This document shows positions 37,262-46,448 of a DNA stretch of 64,000 nt, piece after piece. This DNA comes from Eleftheria terrae (GTDB taxonomy: Bacteria; Pseudomonadota; Gammaproteobacteria; Burkholderiales; Burkholderiaceae_C). A program made the position numbers and the translations under genes. Location: the NCBI RefSeq assembly GCF_030419005.1, contig NZ_CP106951.1, positions 4,960,001 to 5,024,000 on the forward strand. Direction: 5' to 3'. The notes below the pieces were generated by a model. That model did no database searches, had not been told where the DNA came from, and saw only the letters and a list, made by a program, of their open reading frames with translations. Within the stretch, counting starts at the first letter, position 1; the number at the start of each line of letters is the position of its first letter.

Positions 37262-37987
37262 ATGGCCGGTCATTCCAAATGGGCCAACATCCAACATCGC
37301 AAAGGTCGCCAGGACGAGAAGCGCGGCAAGATCTGGACGCGGGTCATCCGCGAAATCATCGTCGCCGCCCGCCAGGGCGGCGGTGACATCGCCACCAACC
37401 CGCGACTGCGCCTGGCCATCGAGAAGGCCAAGGCGGCCAACATGCCGGCCGACACCATCAAGCGCAACGTCGACAAGGCCACCGGCAACCTCGAGGGCGT
37501 GAGCTACGAGGAAATCCGCTACGAAGGCTATGGCATTGGCGGCGCGGCCGTGATCGTCGACTGCATGACGGACAACCGCGTGCGCACCGTCGCCGAAGTC
37601 CGGCATGCCTTCAGCAAGTACGGTGGCAACCTGGGCACCGAAGGCTCGGTGGCCTTCCAGTTCAAGCACTGCGGACAGTTCGTGTTCGCGCCTGGCAGCG
37701 CCGAGGACAAGATCATGGAAGTGGCGCTGGAAGCCGGCGCCGAGGACGTGGTCACCGACGACGACGGCGCCATCGAGGTGCTCTGCGCCCCGGGCGACTT
37801 CGAGGCGGTACAGGCGGCGCTCGACGGCGCCGGCCTGAAACCCGAGGTGGCAGAAGTGACCATGCGCGCGGAGAACACCATCGAGTTGTCCGGCGAGGAC
37901 GCGCAGCGGATGCAGAAGCTGCTGGACGTGCTCGAGGACCTCGACGACGCGCAAGAGGTCTACCACAACGCGATCATCAACGAATGA
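37262..37987 (+). CDS. yebC: YebC/PmpR-family regulator / translation-associated protein
   Basis: 241 residues, standard length. [40 protein letters not shown] and the middle [21 protein letters not shown] identify the family at once. YebC proteins were described as DNA-binding regulators, and some relatives act as translation factors on polyproline stretches. The latter is notable here because of the 37-proline tract at 11.4 kb. First gene of a co-directional run purD-hemF-nadD-rsfS-rlmH-maf-rng. Confidence 0.96.
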   Translation: MAGHSKWANIQHRKGRQDEKRGKIWTRVIREIIVAARQGGGDIATNPRLRLAIEKAKAANMPADTIKRNVDKATGNLEGVSYEEIRYEGYGIGGAAVIVDCMTDNRVRTVAEVRHAFSKYGGNLGTEGSVAFQFKHCGQFVFAPGSAEDKIMEVALEAGAEDVVTDDDGAIEVLCAPGDFEAVQAALDGAGLKPEVAEVTMRAENTIELSGEDAQRMQKLLDVLEDLDDAQEVYHNAIINE

Positions 37988-38035
37988 GGCAGCAGGCAGT
38001 ACGCGCTGGTCGCGGAGCCGGGTGAAAGATCACAC

Positions 38036-39316
38036 ATGAAAGTTCTCGTCATCGGCTCGGGCGGCCGCGAACACGCCCTGGCATGGAAACTCGCGCAGTC
38101 GCCCAAGGTGCACCGCGTCTATGTGGCGCCGGGCAACGGCGGCACCTTGCTCGACCCGCGCCTGCACAACGTCGCCATCGGCGACCCGCAGGCGCTGGCC
38201 GACTTCGCGGAAGCCGAGAAGATCGGCATCACGGTGGTCGGCCCGGAAGCCCCGCTGGCGGCCGGCGTGGTGGACGTGTTCCGCGCCCGCGGGCTGCGCA
38301 TCTTCGGCCCCACCCGGGCGGCGGCCCAGCTCGAGAGCTCCAAGGCCTTCGCCAAGGACTTCATGCGGCGCCACAAGATTCCGACCGCGGCCTATGAGAC
38401 CTTCAGCGATGCGCAGGCCGCGCACGCCTATGTCGACCGCATGGGCGCGCCCATCGTCATCAAGGCCGACGGCCTGGCCGCCGGCAAGGGCGTGGTGGTC
38501 GCCATGACCCTTCAGGAGGCGCACGAGGCCATCGACTGGATGCTGCTCGACAACAAGCTGGGTGTCGTGCACAACGACGGCGGCGCGCGCGTGGTGGTGG
38601 AAGAGTTCCTGCAGGGCGAGGAAGCCAGCTTCATCGTGCTGTGCGACGGGAAGAACGTGCTGGCCCTGGCCACCAGCCAGGACCACAAGCGCCTGAACGA
38701 CGGTGACCAGGGGCCCAACACCGGCGGCATGGGCGCCTACTCGCCCGCCCCGGTGGTGACGCCCAACGTGCATGGCCGCACGATGCAGGACATCATCCTG
38801 CCCACCATCGCCGGCATGGCGCGCGACGGCATTCCGTACACCGGCTTCCTCTATGCCGGACTGATGATCGACGCCCAGGGCCAGCCCAAGGCGCTGGAGT
38901 TCAACTGCCGCATGGGTGACCCCGAGACCCAGCCGATCATGATGCGTCTCAAGACCGATCTGCTGGACGTGATGCTGGCCTCCACCGACGGTTCGCTCGA
39001 CAAGGTGGAGCTGCAGTGGGACCGCCGTGTCGCGCTCGGCGTGGTGCTGGCCGCGCATGGCTACCCGCTGAACCCGCGCAAGGGTGACCTCATCACCGGG
39101 CTGCCGGCCGAGCAGCCCGATGCGATGGTCTTCCATGCCGGCACCGTGGGCGATGCTGGCCAGACCCGCACCTCCGGTGGCCGTGTGCTGTGCGTGACGG
39201 CGCTGGGCGATTCGGTGAAGACCGCGCAGCAGCGCGCCTACCAGGTGCTGCACGGCATCCACTTCGACGGCATGCAGTTCCGCGGCGACATCGGCTACCG
39301 CGCGGTGAAGCGGTGA
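38036..39316 (+). CDS. purD: phosphoribosylamine-glycine ligase
   Basis: 426 residues, full length. [20 protein letters not shown] (N-domain), [20 protein letters not shown] and [15 protein letters not shown] (ATP-grasp and metal site) are conserved. Catalyses ATP-dependent condensation of 5-phosphoribosylamine with glycine in purine synthesis. GGTGAAAG precedes ATG 38036. It is 48 bp after yebC and overlaps or abuts hemF. Confidence 0.97.
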   Translation: MKVLVIGSGGREHALAWKLAQSPKVHRVYVAPGNGGTLLDPRLHNVAIGDPQALADFAEAEKIGITVVGPEAPLAAGVVDVFRARGLRIFGPTRAAAQLESSKAFAKDFMRRHKIPTAAYETFSDAQAAHAYVDRMGAPIVIKADGLAAGKGVVVAMTLQEAHEAIDWMLLDNKLGVVHNDGGARVVVEEFLQGEEASFIVLCDGKNVLALATSQDHKRLNDGDQGPNTGGMGAYSPAPVVTPNVHGRTMQDIILPTIAGMARDGIPYTGFLYAGLMIDAQGQPKALEFNCRMGDPETQPIMMRLKTDLLDVMLASTDGSLDKVELQWDRRVALGVVLAAHGYPLNPRKGDLITGLPAEQPDAMVFHAGTVGDAGQTRTSGGRVLCVTALGDSVKTAQQRAYQVLHGIHFDGMQFRGDIGYRAVKR

Positions 39317-39336
39317 GCGAAGCCCAACGCCGTGGC

Positions 39337-40245
39337 ATGAAGACCGAGGACGTCCGCACCTACCTGCTGGGCCTGCAGGACCGCATCATCGACACGATGC
39401 AGGCAGAGGACGGCACGCCTTTCGTCCGGGATGCCTGGACCCGCCCACCCGGCGGGCGCCTGCAGGGCGATGGGGTGTCGCGGCTGGTCGAGGACGGGCC
39501 GCTGCTGGAGCGCGGCGGCTGCAACTTCTCGCATGTGCGGGGGCCGCAGCTGCCGCCTTCGGCCACCCAGCACCGGCCTGAGCTGGCTGGCGCGCCTTTC
39601 GAGGCGCTGGGCGTGTCGCTGGTCTTCCATCCGCGCAACCCGTATGTGCCCACCGTGCACATGAACGTGCGCATGATCGCCGCGCATCCGGCGGGCCGCG
39701 AGACGGTCAGCTGGTTCGGCGGCGGCATGGACCTGACGCCCTATTACGGCTTTGAAGAGGACGCCCGCCATTTCCACGCCACCTGCCAGCAAGCCCTGGC
39801 ACCCTTTGGCGAGGACAAGTACCCGCGCTTCAAGCAGTGGTGCGACGAGTACTTCTTCCTGAAGCACCGCAACGAGGCGCGTGGCATCGGCGGCATCTTC
39901 TATGACGACTACACCGAAGGCGGCTTCGACGGCGGCTTCGCGATGATGCGCTCGGTGGGCGATGCCTTCCTGCACGCCTACCTGCCCATCTTGCAACGCC
40001 GCCGCGTGCTGACCTACGGCGAGCGCGAGCGCGACTTCCAGGCCTACCGGCGCGGACGCTATGTCGAGTTCAACCTGGTCTGGGATCGCGGCACCCTGTT
40101 CGGCCTGCAGTCGGGCGGGCGCACCGAGTCCATCCTGATGTCGATGCCGCCGCTGGCCAAGTGGCGCTACGACTGGCATCCCGAGGAAGGCAGCGCCGAG
40201 CAGCGGCTGTACACCGATTTCCTGGTGCCGCGCGCATGGCTCTGA
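39337..40245 (+). CDS. hemF: oxygen-dependent coproporphyrinogen III oxidase
   Basis: 302 residues, usual HemF length. Key stretches are [20 protein letters not shown], the metal-site histidines, [20 protein letters not shown], and a glycine-rich [14 protein letters not shown] region. Converts coproporphyrinogen III to protoporphyrinogen IX in aerobic heme synthesis. ATG 39337 gives the family-typical N-terminus [18 protein letters not shown] at 39313 overlapping the purD stop as GTGA is a real alternative (eight more residues). The 3' end overlaps nadD by 10 bp. Confidence 0.95.
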   Translation: MKTEDVRTYLLGLQDRIIDTMQAEDGTPFVRDAWTRPPGGRLQGDGVSRLVEDGPLLERGGCNFSHVRGPQLPPSATQHRPELAGAPFEALGVSLVFHPRNPYVPTVHMNVRMIAAHPAGRETVSWFGGGMDLTPYYGFEEDARHFHATCQQALAPFGEDKYPRFKQWCDEYFFLKHRNEARGIGGIFYDDYTEGGFDGGFAMMRSVGDAFLHAYLPILQRRRVLTYGERERDFQAYRRGRYVEFNLVWDRGTLFGLQSGGRTESILMSMPPLAKWRYDWHPEEGSAEQRLYTDFLVPRAWL

Positions 40246-40850
40246 GCGGTGCAGCGCCCCGGCGTATCGGCATCTTCGGCGGCAGCTTCGACCCGGTCCA
40301 CCATGCCCACCTGGCACTGGCGCGGGTGGCCCGCGACCACCTCGGCCTCGACCGGCTGCTGTGGGTGCCGGTCGGCATGGCGTGGCACAAGGCACGCGTG
40401 CTGGCGCCGGCCGAGCATCGGGTGGCGATGGCCAAGCTGGCGGTCGAGGGGGAGCGCGGCTTCGAGGTGTCGACCTGCGAGGTCGAGCGCAGCGGACCGA
40501 GCTACACCATCGAAACGGTGCGCGAGCTGCAAGCGCGCGAACCGGGCCCCGCACAGTGGCTCTTGGTCATCGGCCAGGACCAGTACGCCGGCTTCGACCG
40601 CTGGCATGGCTGGACCGAGTTGCTGCAGCGCGTGACGCTTGCGGTGGCCGGCCGAGCCGGTGTCGAGCCAGCCCCCGGAGCAGTGCTGGCCGGGCATCCG
40701 CATGCGATCGAACAGCTGCCGTTGCCGGCCATGTCGATCTCGTCCACCGAGGTGCGCAGCCGCGTTGCGCGGGGCGAGCCGGTGGATGCGCTGGTTCCTG
40801 GGTCGGTGGCGCGCTATATTGCGCAGCATCGCCTTTATTCAAATCTTTGA
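40236..40850 (+). CDS. nadD: nicotinate-nucleotide adenylyltransferase
   Basis: 204 residues. [20 protein letters not shown] (about 11-30) is the nucleotidyltransferase (H/T)xGH motif region, and [15 protein letters not shown] is the C-terminal ISSTxIR motif. Transfers AMP to nicotinate mononucleotide, the de novo step before NadE. It overlaps hemF and precedes rsfS, as is standard in Burkholderiales. The window thus holds both this enzyme and the NMN-preferring NadM of the salvage operon. Confidence 0.96.
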   Translation: MALSGAAPRRIGIFGGSFDPVHHAHLALARVARDHLGLDRLLWVPVGMAWHKARVLAPAEHRVAMAKLAVEGERGFEVSTCEVERSGPSYTIETVRELQAREPGPAQWLLVIGQDQYAGFDRWHGWTELLQRVTLAVAGRAGVEPAPGAVLAGHPHAIEQLPLPAMSISSTEVRSRVARGEPVDALVPGSVARYIAQHRLYSNL

Positions 40851-40881
40851 TTTTTCTCATACAACGGAGACGCCCGACTCA

Positions 40882-41688
40882 ATGGACATCCGCAAACTGC
40901 AGCGAGCCATCGTCGATGGCCTGGAAGACGTCAAGGCCCAAGACATCGCAGTGTTCAACACTGAACACCTGTCGCCCCTGTTCGAGCGGGTCATCATCGC
41001 TTCCGGCACCTCGAACCGCCAGACCAAGGCACTGGCCGCCAGCGTCCGCGACAGCGTCCGGGAGCAGGGCTTCCAGGTGATGCGCACCGAAGGCGAAGCC
41101 AATGGCGAATGGATCATCGTGGACTGCGGCGCCGCCGTGGCCCACATCATGCAACCCGCTTTCCGCCAGTACTACCACCTGGAGGAGATCTGGGGCGAGA
41201 AGCCGGTCAAGCTGAAAGCCGCCGAGACCAAGCGCCTGCCCAAGGCCGAAGGGGCCGAGGACGAAGACGAAGCTGTCGAGGCACCGGCCGCCAGGAAGGC
41301 CCCGGCCAAGAAGACAGCCGCCAAGAAGGCGGCTGCCGACAAGGCGCCGGCGAAGAAGGTGGCCGCGAAGAAGGTGGCAGCCAAGAAGGTCGCCGCCAGG
41401 AAGGCGGCCGCGCCGAAGCCGGCCGCAGGCCGCGACACCCCGGCGCGCAAGGCCGCCCTGACTGGTCCGGCCGGCAAGACCGCCGCGGCCAAGAAGGCGC
41501 CTGCTGCCAAGAAGGTGGCGGCGAAGAAGGTCGCGGCCAAGAAGGCGCCGGCCGTCAGCCGCACCGTGACCGTCACCACCGGCACGGTGCGCGCGGCCGC
41601 CAAGAAGGTGGCAGCCAAGAAGGCGCCGGCGAAGAAGGTGGCAGCCAAGAAGGCCGTGGCCAAGAAGGCGCCTGCGCGCAAGGCATGA
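40882..41688 (+). CDS. rsfS: ribosome silencing factor RsfS with long Lys/Ala-rich C-terminal tail
   Basis: 268 residues, roughly twice a normal RsfS (about 105-130). Residues 1-113 are the RsfS domain: [38 protein letters not shown] and [20 protein letters not shown] are all conserved. It binds uL14 on the 50S subunit and blocks subunit joining in starvation. After a short acidic stretch ([12 protein letters not shown], 123-134), about 134 residues are made of [13 protein letters not shown] repeats like histone H1 C-termini. No Shine-Dalgarno match is strong; ATG 40882 is fixed by family alignment. It overlaps rlmH as ATGA. Confidence 0.94.
   Translation: MDIRKLQRAIVDGLEDVKAQDIAVFNTEHLSPLFERVIIASGTSNRQTKALAASVRDSVREQGFQVMRTEGEANGEWIIVDCGAAVAHIMQPAFRQYYHLEEIWGEKPVKLKAAETKRLPKAEGAEDEDEAVEAPAARKAPAKKTAAKKAAADKAPAKKVAAKKVAAKKVAARKAAAPKPAAGRDTPARKAALTGPAGKTAAAKKAPAAKKVAAKKVAAKKAPAVSRTVTVTTGTVRAAAKKVAAKKAPAKKVAAKKAVAKKAPARKA
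41251..41688 (+). repeat. AAKK-type repetitive coding region
   Basis: Imperfect repeats of codons for Ala-Ala-Lys-Lys-Val and Pro-Ala-Lys-Lys (rich in GCCAAGAAG units) encode the RsfS tail. Such tracts vary in length between strains. Confidence 0.85.
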
Positions 41689-42155
41689 AGCTGCTGGTCG
41701 TCGCGGTCGGTCAGCGCATGCCGGCCTGGGCCGAGACGGCCTATGACGACTATGCCAAGCGCTTCCCGCCCGAGCTGCGGCTGGAGCTCAAGGCCGTCAA
41801 GACCGAGCCGCGCGGCAACAACAAGTCGACCGACTCGCTGATGGCCGCCGAGCGCGGCCGCATCGAGGCGGCCGTGCCCAAGGGTGCCCGCGTGGTGGTG
41901 CTCGACGAGCGTGGCGACCGGCTCACGACCGTGCAGCTGGCCGGCCGCCTCAAGGCCTGGATGCATGACGGCCGCGACGTGGCCCTGCTGATCGGCGGGC
42001 CGGACGGCCTGGACCCGGCCCTGCGCGCCGCCGCCGAGGAGCGGCTGCGCCTGTCCGACCTGACCCTGCCGCATGCCTTCGTGCGGGTGTTGCTCGCCGA
42101 GCAGCTGTACCGCGCCTGGTCGGTCATGGTCGGCCATCCTTACCACCGCGAATGA
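41685..42155 (+). CDS. rlmH: 23S rRNA (pseudouridine1915-N3)-methyltransferase
   Basis: 156 residues, exact family length. [20 protein letters not shown] at the start, [15 protein letters not shown] and [15 protein letters not shown] (knotted SPOUT SAM site) identify RlmH. It methylates pseudouridine 1915 in helix 69 of 70S ribosomes. ATG 41685 overlaps the rsfS stop as ATGA, so the two are coupled. A longer frame upstream (to 41109) lies inside rsfS and is rejected. Confidence 0.97.
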   Translation: MKLLVVAVGQRMPAWAETAYDDYAKRFPPELRLELKAVKTEPRGNNKSTDSLMAAERGRIEAAVPKGARVVVLDERGDRLTTVQLAGRLKAWMHDGRDVALLIGGPDGLDPALRAAAEERLRLSDLTLPHAFVRVLLAEQLYRAWSVMVGHPYHRE

Positions 42156-42168
42156 GACCCTGCGGCCG

Positions 42169-42792
42169 ATGCCCAACAACAAAGCTCCTGCCCACGATTT
42201 CCTCTACCTTGCCTCGCAGAGCCCGCGCCGCCGCCAGTTGCTGGAGCAGCTGGGCGTGCGCTACGAACTGCTGCTGCCCGATGCAGACGAAGATGCCGAG
42301 GCGCTGGAGGCCGAGCGGGCCGGCGAGGCGCCGGCCGCCTATGTCGAGCGCGTCACGCTGGCCAAGCTTGGCGCCGCGCGCCAGCGCCTGAAGCGCCGCG
42401 GCCTGCCGGCGGCGCCCATCCTCTGCTCCGATACCACCGTGGCGCTGGGCCGGCGCATCCTCGGCAAGCCGCGGGACGCCGACGACGCCACCGAGATGCT
42501 GCGCTCGCTGTCGGGCCGCGAGCACCGGGCCATCACCGCAGTGGCGCTGGGCACCGCCCGGCGTACCGAGTGCGAGGTGAACGTCTCGCGGGTGCGTTTC
42601 GCACCGCTCGGCGAGGCCGAGCTGGCCGCTTATGTGGCCAGCGGCGTGCCGATGGGCAAGGCCGGCGCCTACGCCATCCAGAGCCAGGCCGCAGCCTGGA
42701 TCGAGCGCATCACCGGAAGTTACTCCGGTATCATGGGTTTGCCCCTGTACGAGACGGCCCGGCTTCTGCAACGCTTCGGTGTCCGGTACTGA
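42169..42792 (+). CDS. maf: Maf-family nucleotide pyrophosphatase
   Basis: 207 residues. LASQSPRRRQLLEQLGVRYE, the opening Maf motif, CSDTTVALGRRILGKP (catalytic Asp) and the YAIQSQAAAWIERITGSYSG element are all present. Maf proteins hydrolyse non-canonical or modified nucleoside triphosphates to monophosphates; the base preference cannot be told from this. ATG 42169 lies 13 bp after rlmH. It precedes rng by 16 bp, in the usual Burkholderiales order. Confidence 0.94.
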   Translation: MPNNKAPAHDFLYLASQSPRRRQLLEQLGVRYELLLPDADEDAEALEAERAGEAPAAYVERVTLAKLGAARQRLKRRGLPAAPILCSDTTVALGRRILGKPRDADDATEMLRSLSGREHRAITAVALGTARRTECEVNVSRVRFAPLGEAELAAYVASGVPMGKAGAYAIQSQAAAWIERITGSYSGIMGLPLYETARLLQRFGVRY

Positions 42793-42808
42793 CTCCCCGC
42801 CACGGCAC

Positions 42809-44275
42809 ATGCAAGACATCCTCATCAACTGGTCCCCGCAGGAAACGCGGGTGGCCATCGTCGAGAACGGCGCGGTGCAGGAGCTGCACGTCGAGCGTAC
42901 GCTGGAGCGTGGCCTGGTGGGCAACATCTATGTCGGCAAGGTGGCCCGCGTGCTGCCCGGCATGCAGTCCGCCTTCATCGACATCGGCCTGGAGCGGGCC
43001 GCCTTCCTGCATGTGGCTGACGTCTGGCAGCGCGGCGCCTTCGCCGAGGGCGGCCATGGCGGCGCCCCGCCCACCCCCATCGAGAAGCTCGTGTTCGAGG
43101 GCCAAAGCCTCACCGTGCAGGTCATCAAGGACCCCATCGGCACCAAGGGGGCCCGGCTCGCCACCCAGATCAGCATTGCCGGCCGGCTGCTGGTCTTCCT
43201 GCCGCAGGACGACCACATCGGCATCTCGCAGAAGATCGGCTCGCCCGAGCTGCGCGAGCAACTGCGCAGCCGCATGGGCCGGCTGGTGGGCGAGGAGGGC
43301 GGCGGCTTCATCCTGCGCACCAATGCCGAGGACGCCACCGACGAGGAACTGGCCGCCGATATTGCCTACCTGCGCAAGATGTGGGCGAGCATCCGCCAGG
43401 CCAGCTTCAAGACCCCGCCCGGCTCCCTGCTGCACCAGGACCTGAACCTGGCGCAGCGGGTGCTGCGCGACCTGGCCAGCGACGAGACCCAGGCCATCCG
43501 CATCGACTCCCGCGTGCAGTTCGAGGCGCTGGCCCGCTTCGGCCGCGAGTACACCCCGGGCTCGGTGCACAAGCTGCAGCACTACCGTGGCGAGCGGCCG
43601 ATCTTCGACCTCTTCAACATCGACCAGGAAGTCGAGAAGGCGCTGGCGCGGCGGGTCGACCTGAAGTCGGGCGGCTACCTGATCGTCGACCAGACCGAGG
43701 CGCTGACCACCATCGACGTCAACACCGGCGGCTATGTCGGTGCCCGCAACTTCGACGACACCATCTTCAAGACCAACCTGGAAGCAGCCCAGGCCATCGC
43801 CCGCCAGCTGCGGCTGCGCAACCTGGGCGGCATCATCATCCTCGACTTCATCGACATGGTGCGCGAGGAGCACAAGGACGCGGTGCTGGCCGAGCTGCGC
43901 AAGCAGCTGCAGCGCGACCGGGTCAAGATGACGGTGAGCGGCTTCACCCAGCTGGGCCTGGTGGAGATGACGCGCAAGCGCACCCGCGAGTCGCTGGCCC
44001 ACATGCTGTGCGAGCCTTGCCCCACCTGCAGCGGCAAGGGCTCGGTAAAGACCGCGCGCAGTGTTTGCTACGAGATCCTGCGCGAGATCCTGCGCGAGGC
44101 GCGGCAGTTCAACCCGAAGGAATTCCGGGTGGTGGCGTCGCCGGCGGTGGTCGAGATGCTGCTCGACGAAGAGAGCGCCCACTTGGCTGCGCTGTCCGAC
44201 TTCATCGGCAAGCCCATCTCGCTGCAGACCGAAGCCACCGTCTCACCGGAGCAGTACGACATCGTGCTGCTGTGA
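42809..44275 (+). CDS. rng: ribonuclease G
   Basis: 488 residues, usual RNase G length with no long RNase E-type scaffold. An N-terminal S1 domain (IYVGKVARVLPGMQSAFIDI, then LERAAFLHV) is followed by the catalytic DNase I-like subdomain with DVNTGGYVGARNFDDTIFKT and LDFIDMV, containing the Mg-binding aspartates. The zinc-link cysteines are in CEPCPTCSGKGSV. Endoribonuclease for 16S rRNA 5' maturation and mRNA turnover. Last gene of the run. Confidence 0.97.
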   Translation: MQDILINWSPQETRVAIVENGAVQELHVERTLERGLVGNIYVGKVARVLPGMQSAFIDIGLERAAFLHVADVWQRGAFAEGGHGGAPPTPIEKLVFEGQSLTVQVIKDPIGTKGARLATQISIAGRLLVFLPQDDHIGISQKIGSPELREQLRSRMGRLVGEEGGGFILRTNAEDATDEELAADIAYLRKMWASIRQASFKTPPGSLLHQDLNLAQRVLRDLASDETQAIRIDSRVQFEALARFGREYTPGSVHKLQHYRGERPIFDLFNIDQEVEKALARRVDLKSGGYLIVDQTEALTTIDVNTGGYVGARNFDDTIFKTNLEAAQAIARQLRLRNLGGIIILDFIDMVREEHKDAVLAELRKQLQRDRVKMTVSGFTQLGLVEMTRKRTRESLAHMLCEPCPTCSGKGSVKTARSVCYEILREILREARQFNPKEFRVVASPAVVEMLLDEESAHLAALSDFIGKPISLQTEATVSPEQYDIVLL

Positions 44276-44468
44276 GCGCGCGCGGAACTTGACGGCCGAA
44301 TCCCTGCACTACAGGGCCATGCCCTTGCTGTGCGCCGACGGCCGTGGCCTTGTTACCACGGTTACGCCGCGCGCCGCGGCGGCAGGCCGGATGATCACGA
44401 CTTTGCGGTGCCGCCCGGCCTCGGGCCGCGGCACATCGACCACCAGAAAGGATGCAAGAAAGACCGCC

Positions 44469-45746
44469 ATGAGCATGTTCTCCCGCCGTAGCTTTCTGTC
44501 CGTCCCGGCCGCACTTGCCGCCGGCGGCGCGATGGCGCAGTTCCGCGTCGACATCACCGGCGTGGGGGCCACGCAGTTCCCCATCGCCATCGCGCCCTTC
44601 CGGGGCGAGGCCGGCTGGACCCAGCAGGTCTCGGCCATCGTGCGCGCCGACCTGGAGCGCAGTGGCCAGTTCCGCAGTGTCGATGCCGGCGGCGCCGCGC
44701 TCGACGAGTCGGCCCGCCCCACGCCGGCCGAATGGCGCGGCCGCGGTGCCGACGCCCTGGCGGTGGGCAGCGTCTCCAAGCTGGCCGACGGCCGGGTCGA
44801 CGTGCGCTTCCGCCTGTGGGACACGGTGCGCGGGCAGGACCTGGGCGGCCAGGCCTATGCAGTGGTGGAGGCCGACATGCGCCTGGTGGCGCACCGCATC
44901 GCCGACTACATCTATGAAAAGATCACCGGCGAGAAGGGCGTCTTCGCCACCCGCATCGCCTATGTGACCAAGGCTGCACAGCGCCATACCCTCTGGGTGG
45001 CCGACTCCGACGGCGAGGCGGCGCAGGTGGCCCTCGCCAGCGCCGAGCCCATCATCTCGCCGGCCTGGTCGCCAGGTGGCGCGGAGCTGGCCTATGTGTC
45101 CTTCGAGACCCGCAAGCCGGTGGTCTACTCGCAGGAGATCGCCACCGGCAAGCGCCGCCCCATCGCCGCCTTCAAGGGCTCCAACAGCGCGCCGGCCTGG
45201 TCGCCGGACGGCAGCCAGATGGTGGTGGTGCTGACCCGCGACGGCCTGTCGCAGCTGTATGGCCTGAGCCGCAGCGGCGAAGGCCTGAAGCGGCTGACCA
45301 ACAGCCCCGGCATCGACACCGAGCCGGTCTTCAGCGCCGACGGCAAGTCCATCTACTTCGTCAGCGACCGCGGCGGCTCGCCGCAGATCTACCGCATGCC
45401 GGCGGGCGGTGGTTCGGCCGAGCGCATCACCTTCAACGGCAGCTACAACGTCAGCCCGGCCGTCAGCCCCGATGGCCGTTGGCTCACTTTCATCACGCGC
45501 AACGGCGGCGGTGCCTTCCGGGTGCAGCTGATGGAGCTGGCCTCCGGCACGGTGACCACCATTTCCGACACCCGTGACGACGAGAGCCCGAGCTTCGCGC
45601 CGAACAGCCGGCTGATTCTTTATGCCACCCGGGCCCAGGGCCGGGACGTGTTGATGACCACCACGCTTGATGGCAAGATCAAAGCGACCCTGCTGTCCAA
45701 CCGGGGGGACGTGCGGGAGCCGGTCTGGGGCCCGTTCTCACGTTGA
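44469..45746 (+). CDS. tolB: Tol-Pal system protein TolB with twin-arginine signal
   Basis: 425 residues. The N-terminal domain (about 25-150) is followed by a WD-like beta-propeller with repeated PAWSPDG-type blades (ISPAWSPGGAELAYVSFETR, SAPAWSPDGSQMVVVLTRDG). The signal is unusual: SRRSFLSVPAALAAGGAMA, a near-perfect Tat motif (SRRxFL) rather than a plain Sec signal. TolB is periplasmic and binds Pal in the outer-membrane constriction machinery. ATG 44469 and 44475 are both possible. It lies 158 bp before pal. Other tol genes (tolQRA) are not in the window. Confidence 0.95.
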   Translation: MSMFSRRSFLSVPAALAAGGAMAQFRVDITGVGATQFPIAIAPFRGEAGWTQQVSAIVRADLERSGQFRSVDAGGAALDESARPTPAEWRGRGADALAVGSVSKLADGRVDVRFRLWDTVRGQDLGGQAYAVVEADMRLVAHRIADYIYEKITGEKGVFATRIAYVTKAAQRHTLWVADSDGEAAQVALASAEPIISPAWSPGGAELAYVSFETRKPVVYSQEIATGKRRPIAAFKGSNSAPAWSPDGSQMVVVLTRDGLSQLYGLSRSGEGLKRLTNSPGIDTEPVFSADGKSIYFVSDRGGSPQIYRMPAGGGSAERITFNGSYNVSPAVSPDGRWLTFITRNGGGAFRVQLMELASGTVTTISDTRDDESPSFAPNSRLILYATRAQGRDVLMTTTLDGKIKATLLSNRGDVREPVWGPFSR

Positions 45747-45793
45747 TCGCGGCCGCTGCACCTGGCCTGCCGATGCTTCACAATGTCGCACCT

Positions 45794-45850
45794 TGCCGAC
45801 CGCGCCGGTCGGCAGCCGTTTCCGGCCTGCCCGTTTTTTGAGGGCAGGCC
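45794..45850 (+). other. two tandem stem-loops in the tolB-pal gap
   Basis: TGCCGACC pairs with GGTCGGCA (45794-45814, 5-nt loop). Then GGCCTGCCC pairs with GGGCAGGCC (45824-45850), with a T6 inside the loop instead of after the stem, so it is not a normal terminator. They may moderate read-through or stabilise the pal mRNA. Confidence 0.45.
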
Positions 45851-45904
45851 ATTCACCCCGGCGTGTCGTGAATCACGCGTTTCGTTCTTGATAGGAGCAT
45901 TTCC

Positions 45905-46438
45905 ATGAAACTTCGCACTGTGTCCTCTGCGCTGGCAACCGCATGCCTGGCCGCGGTCCTGGCGGGCTGCGGATCCAGCGTGAAACTGGATGAGACGCCG
46001 GTGGAAAGCCGCGAGCCCAAGGCCGTTGGTACGGGCAGCGGTGCCGCCGAGTCCGCCGTGAAGAACGTCGACCTGTCGGCCCAGCAAGGCCAGCAAGGTG
46101 ACGCGGCCAGCAAGCTCGACCGGGTGGTGTACTTCGACTTCGACAGCTATGTGGTGAAGGACGAGTACGGCCAGACGATGGCCTCCTATGCCAAGCTGCT
46201 CAACGGCGGCCAGCGTCGCGTCACGATCGAAGGCCATGCCGACGAGCGCGGTGGCCGCGAATACAACCTGGCCCTGGGCCAGAAGCGCGCCGAGGCGGTG
46301 CGCAAGTCGCTGGAACTGCTGGGCGTCAAGGAAGCCCAGATGGAAGCGGTCAGCTACGGTGAAGAGCGTCCGGCTGCCCAGGGCGGCGACGAAGAGGCGT
46401 GGGCCAAGAACCGCCGCGCCGAACTGAACCTGCGCTGA
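45905..46438 (+). CDS. pal: peptidoglycan-associated lipoprotein
   Basis: 177 residues. Lipobox LAGC gives Cys at about residue 22, followed by an Asp/Glu-rich linker, then an OmpA-like peptidoglycan-binding domain (about 65-177) with RVVYFDFDSYVVKDEYGQTM, VTIEGHADERGGREYNLALG and the NRRAELNL end. It anchors the outer membrane to peptidoglycan and binds TolB. TAGGAG lies before ATG 45905 at good spacing. It is followed 10 bp later by cpoB. Confidence 0.97.
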   Translation: MKLRTVSSALATACLAAVLAGCGSSVKLDETPVESREPKAVGTGSGAAESAVKNVDLSAQQGQQGDAASKLDRVVYFDFDSYVVKDEYGQTMASYAKLLNGGQRRVTIEGHADERGGREYNLALGQKRAEAVRKSLELLGVKEAQMEAVSYGEERPAAQGGDEEAWAKNRRAELNLR

Positions 46439-46448
46439 GCCGGCGACC

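Noticed and set aside
41251..41688. Regularly spaced repeats that could suggest a CRISPR or satellite array
   Set aside because: The repeat unit is a short coding motif in frame within rsfS, with no unique spacers of constant length.
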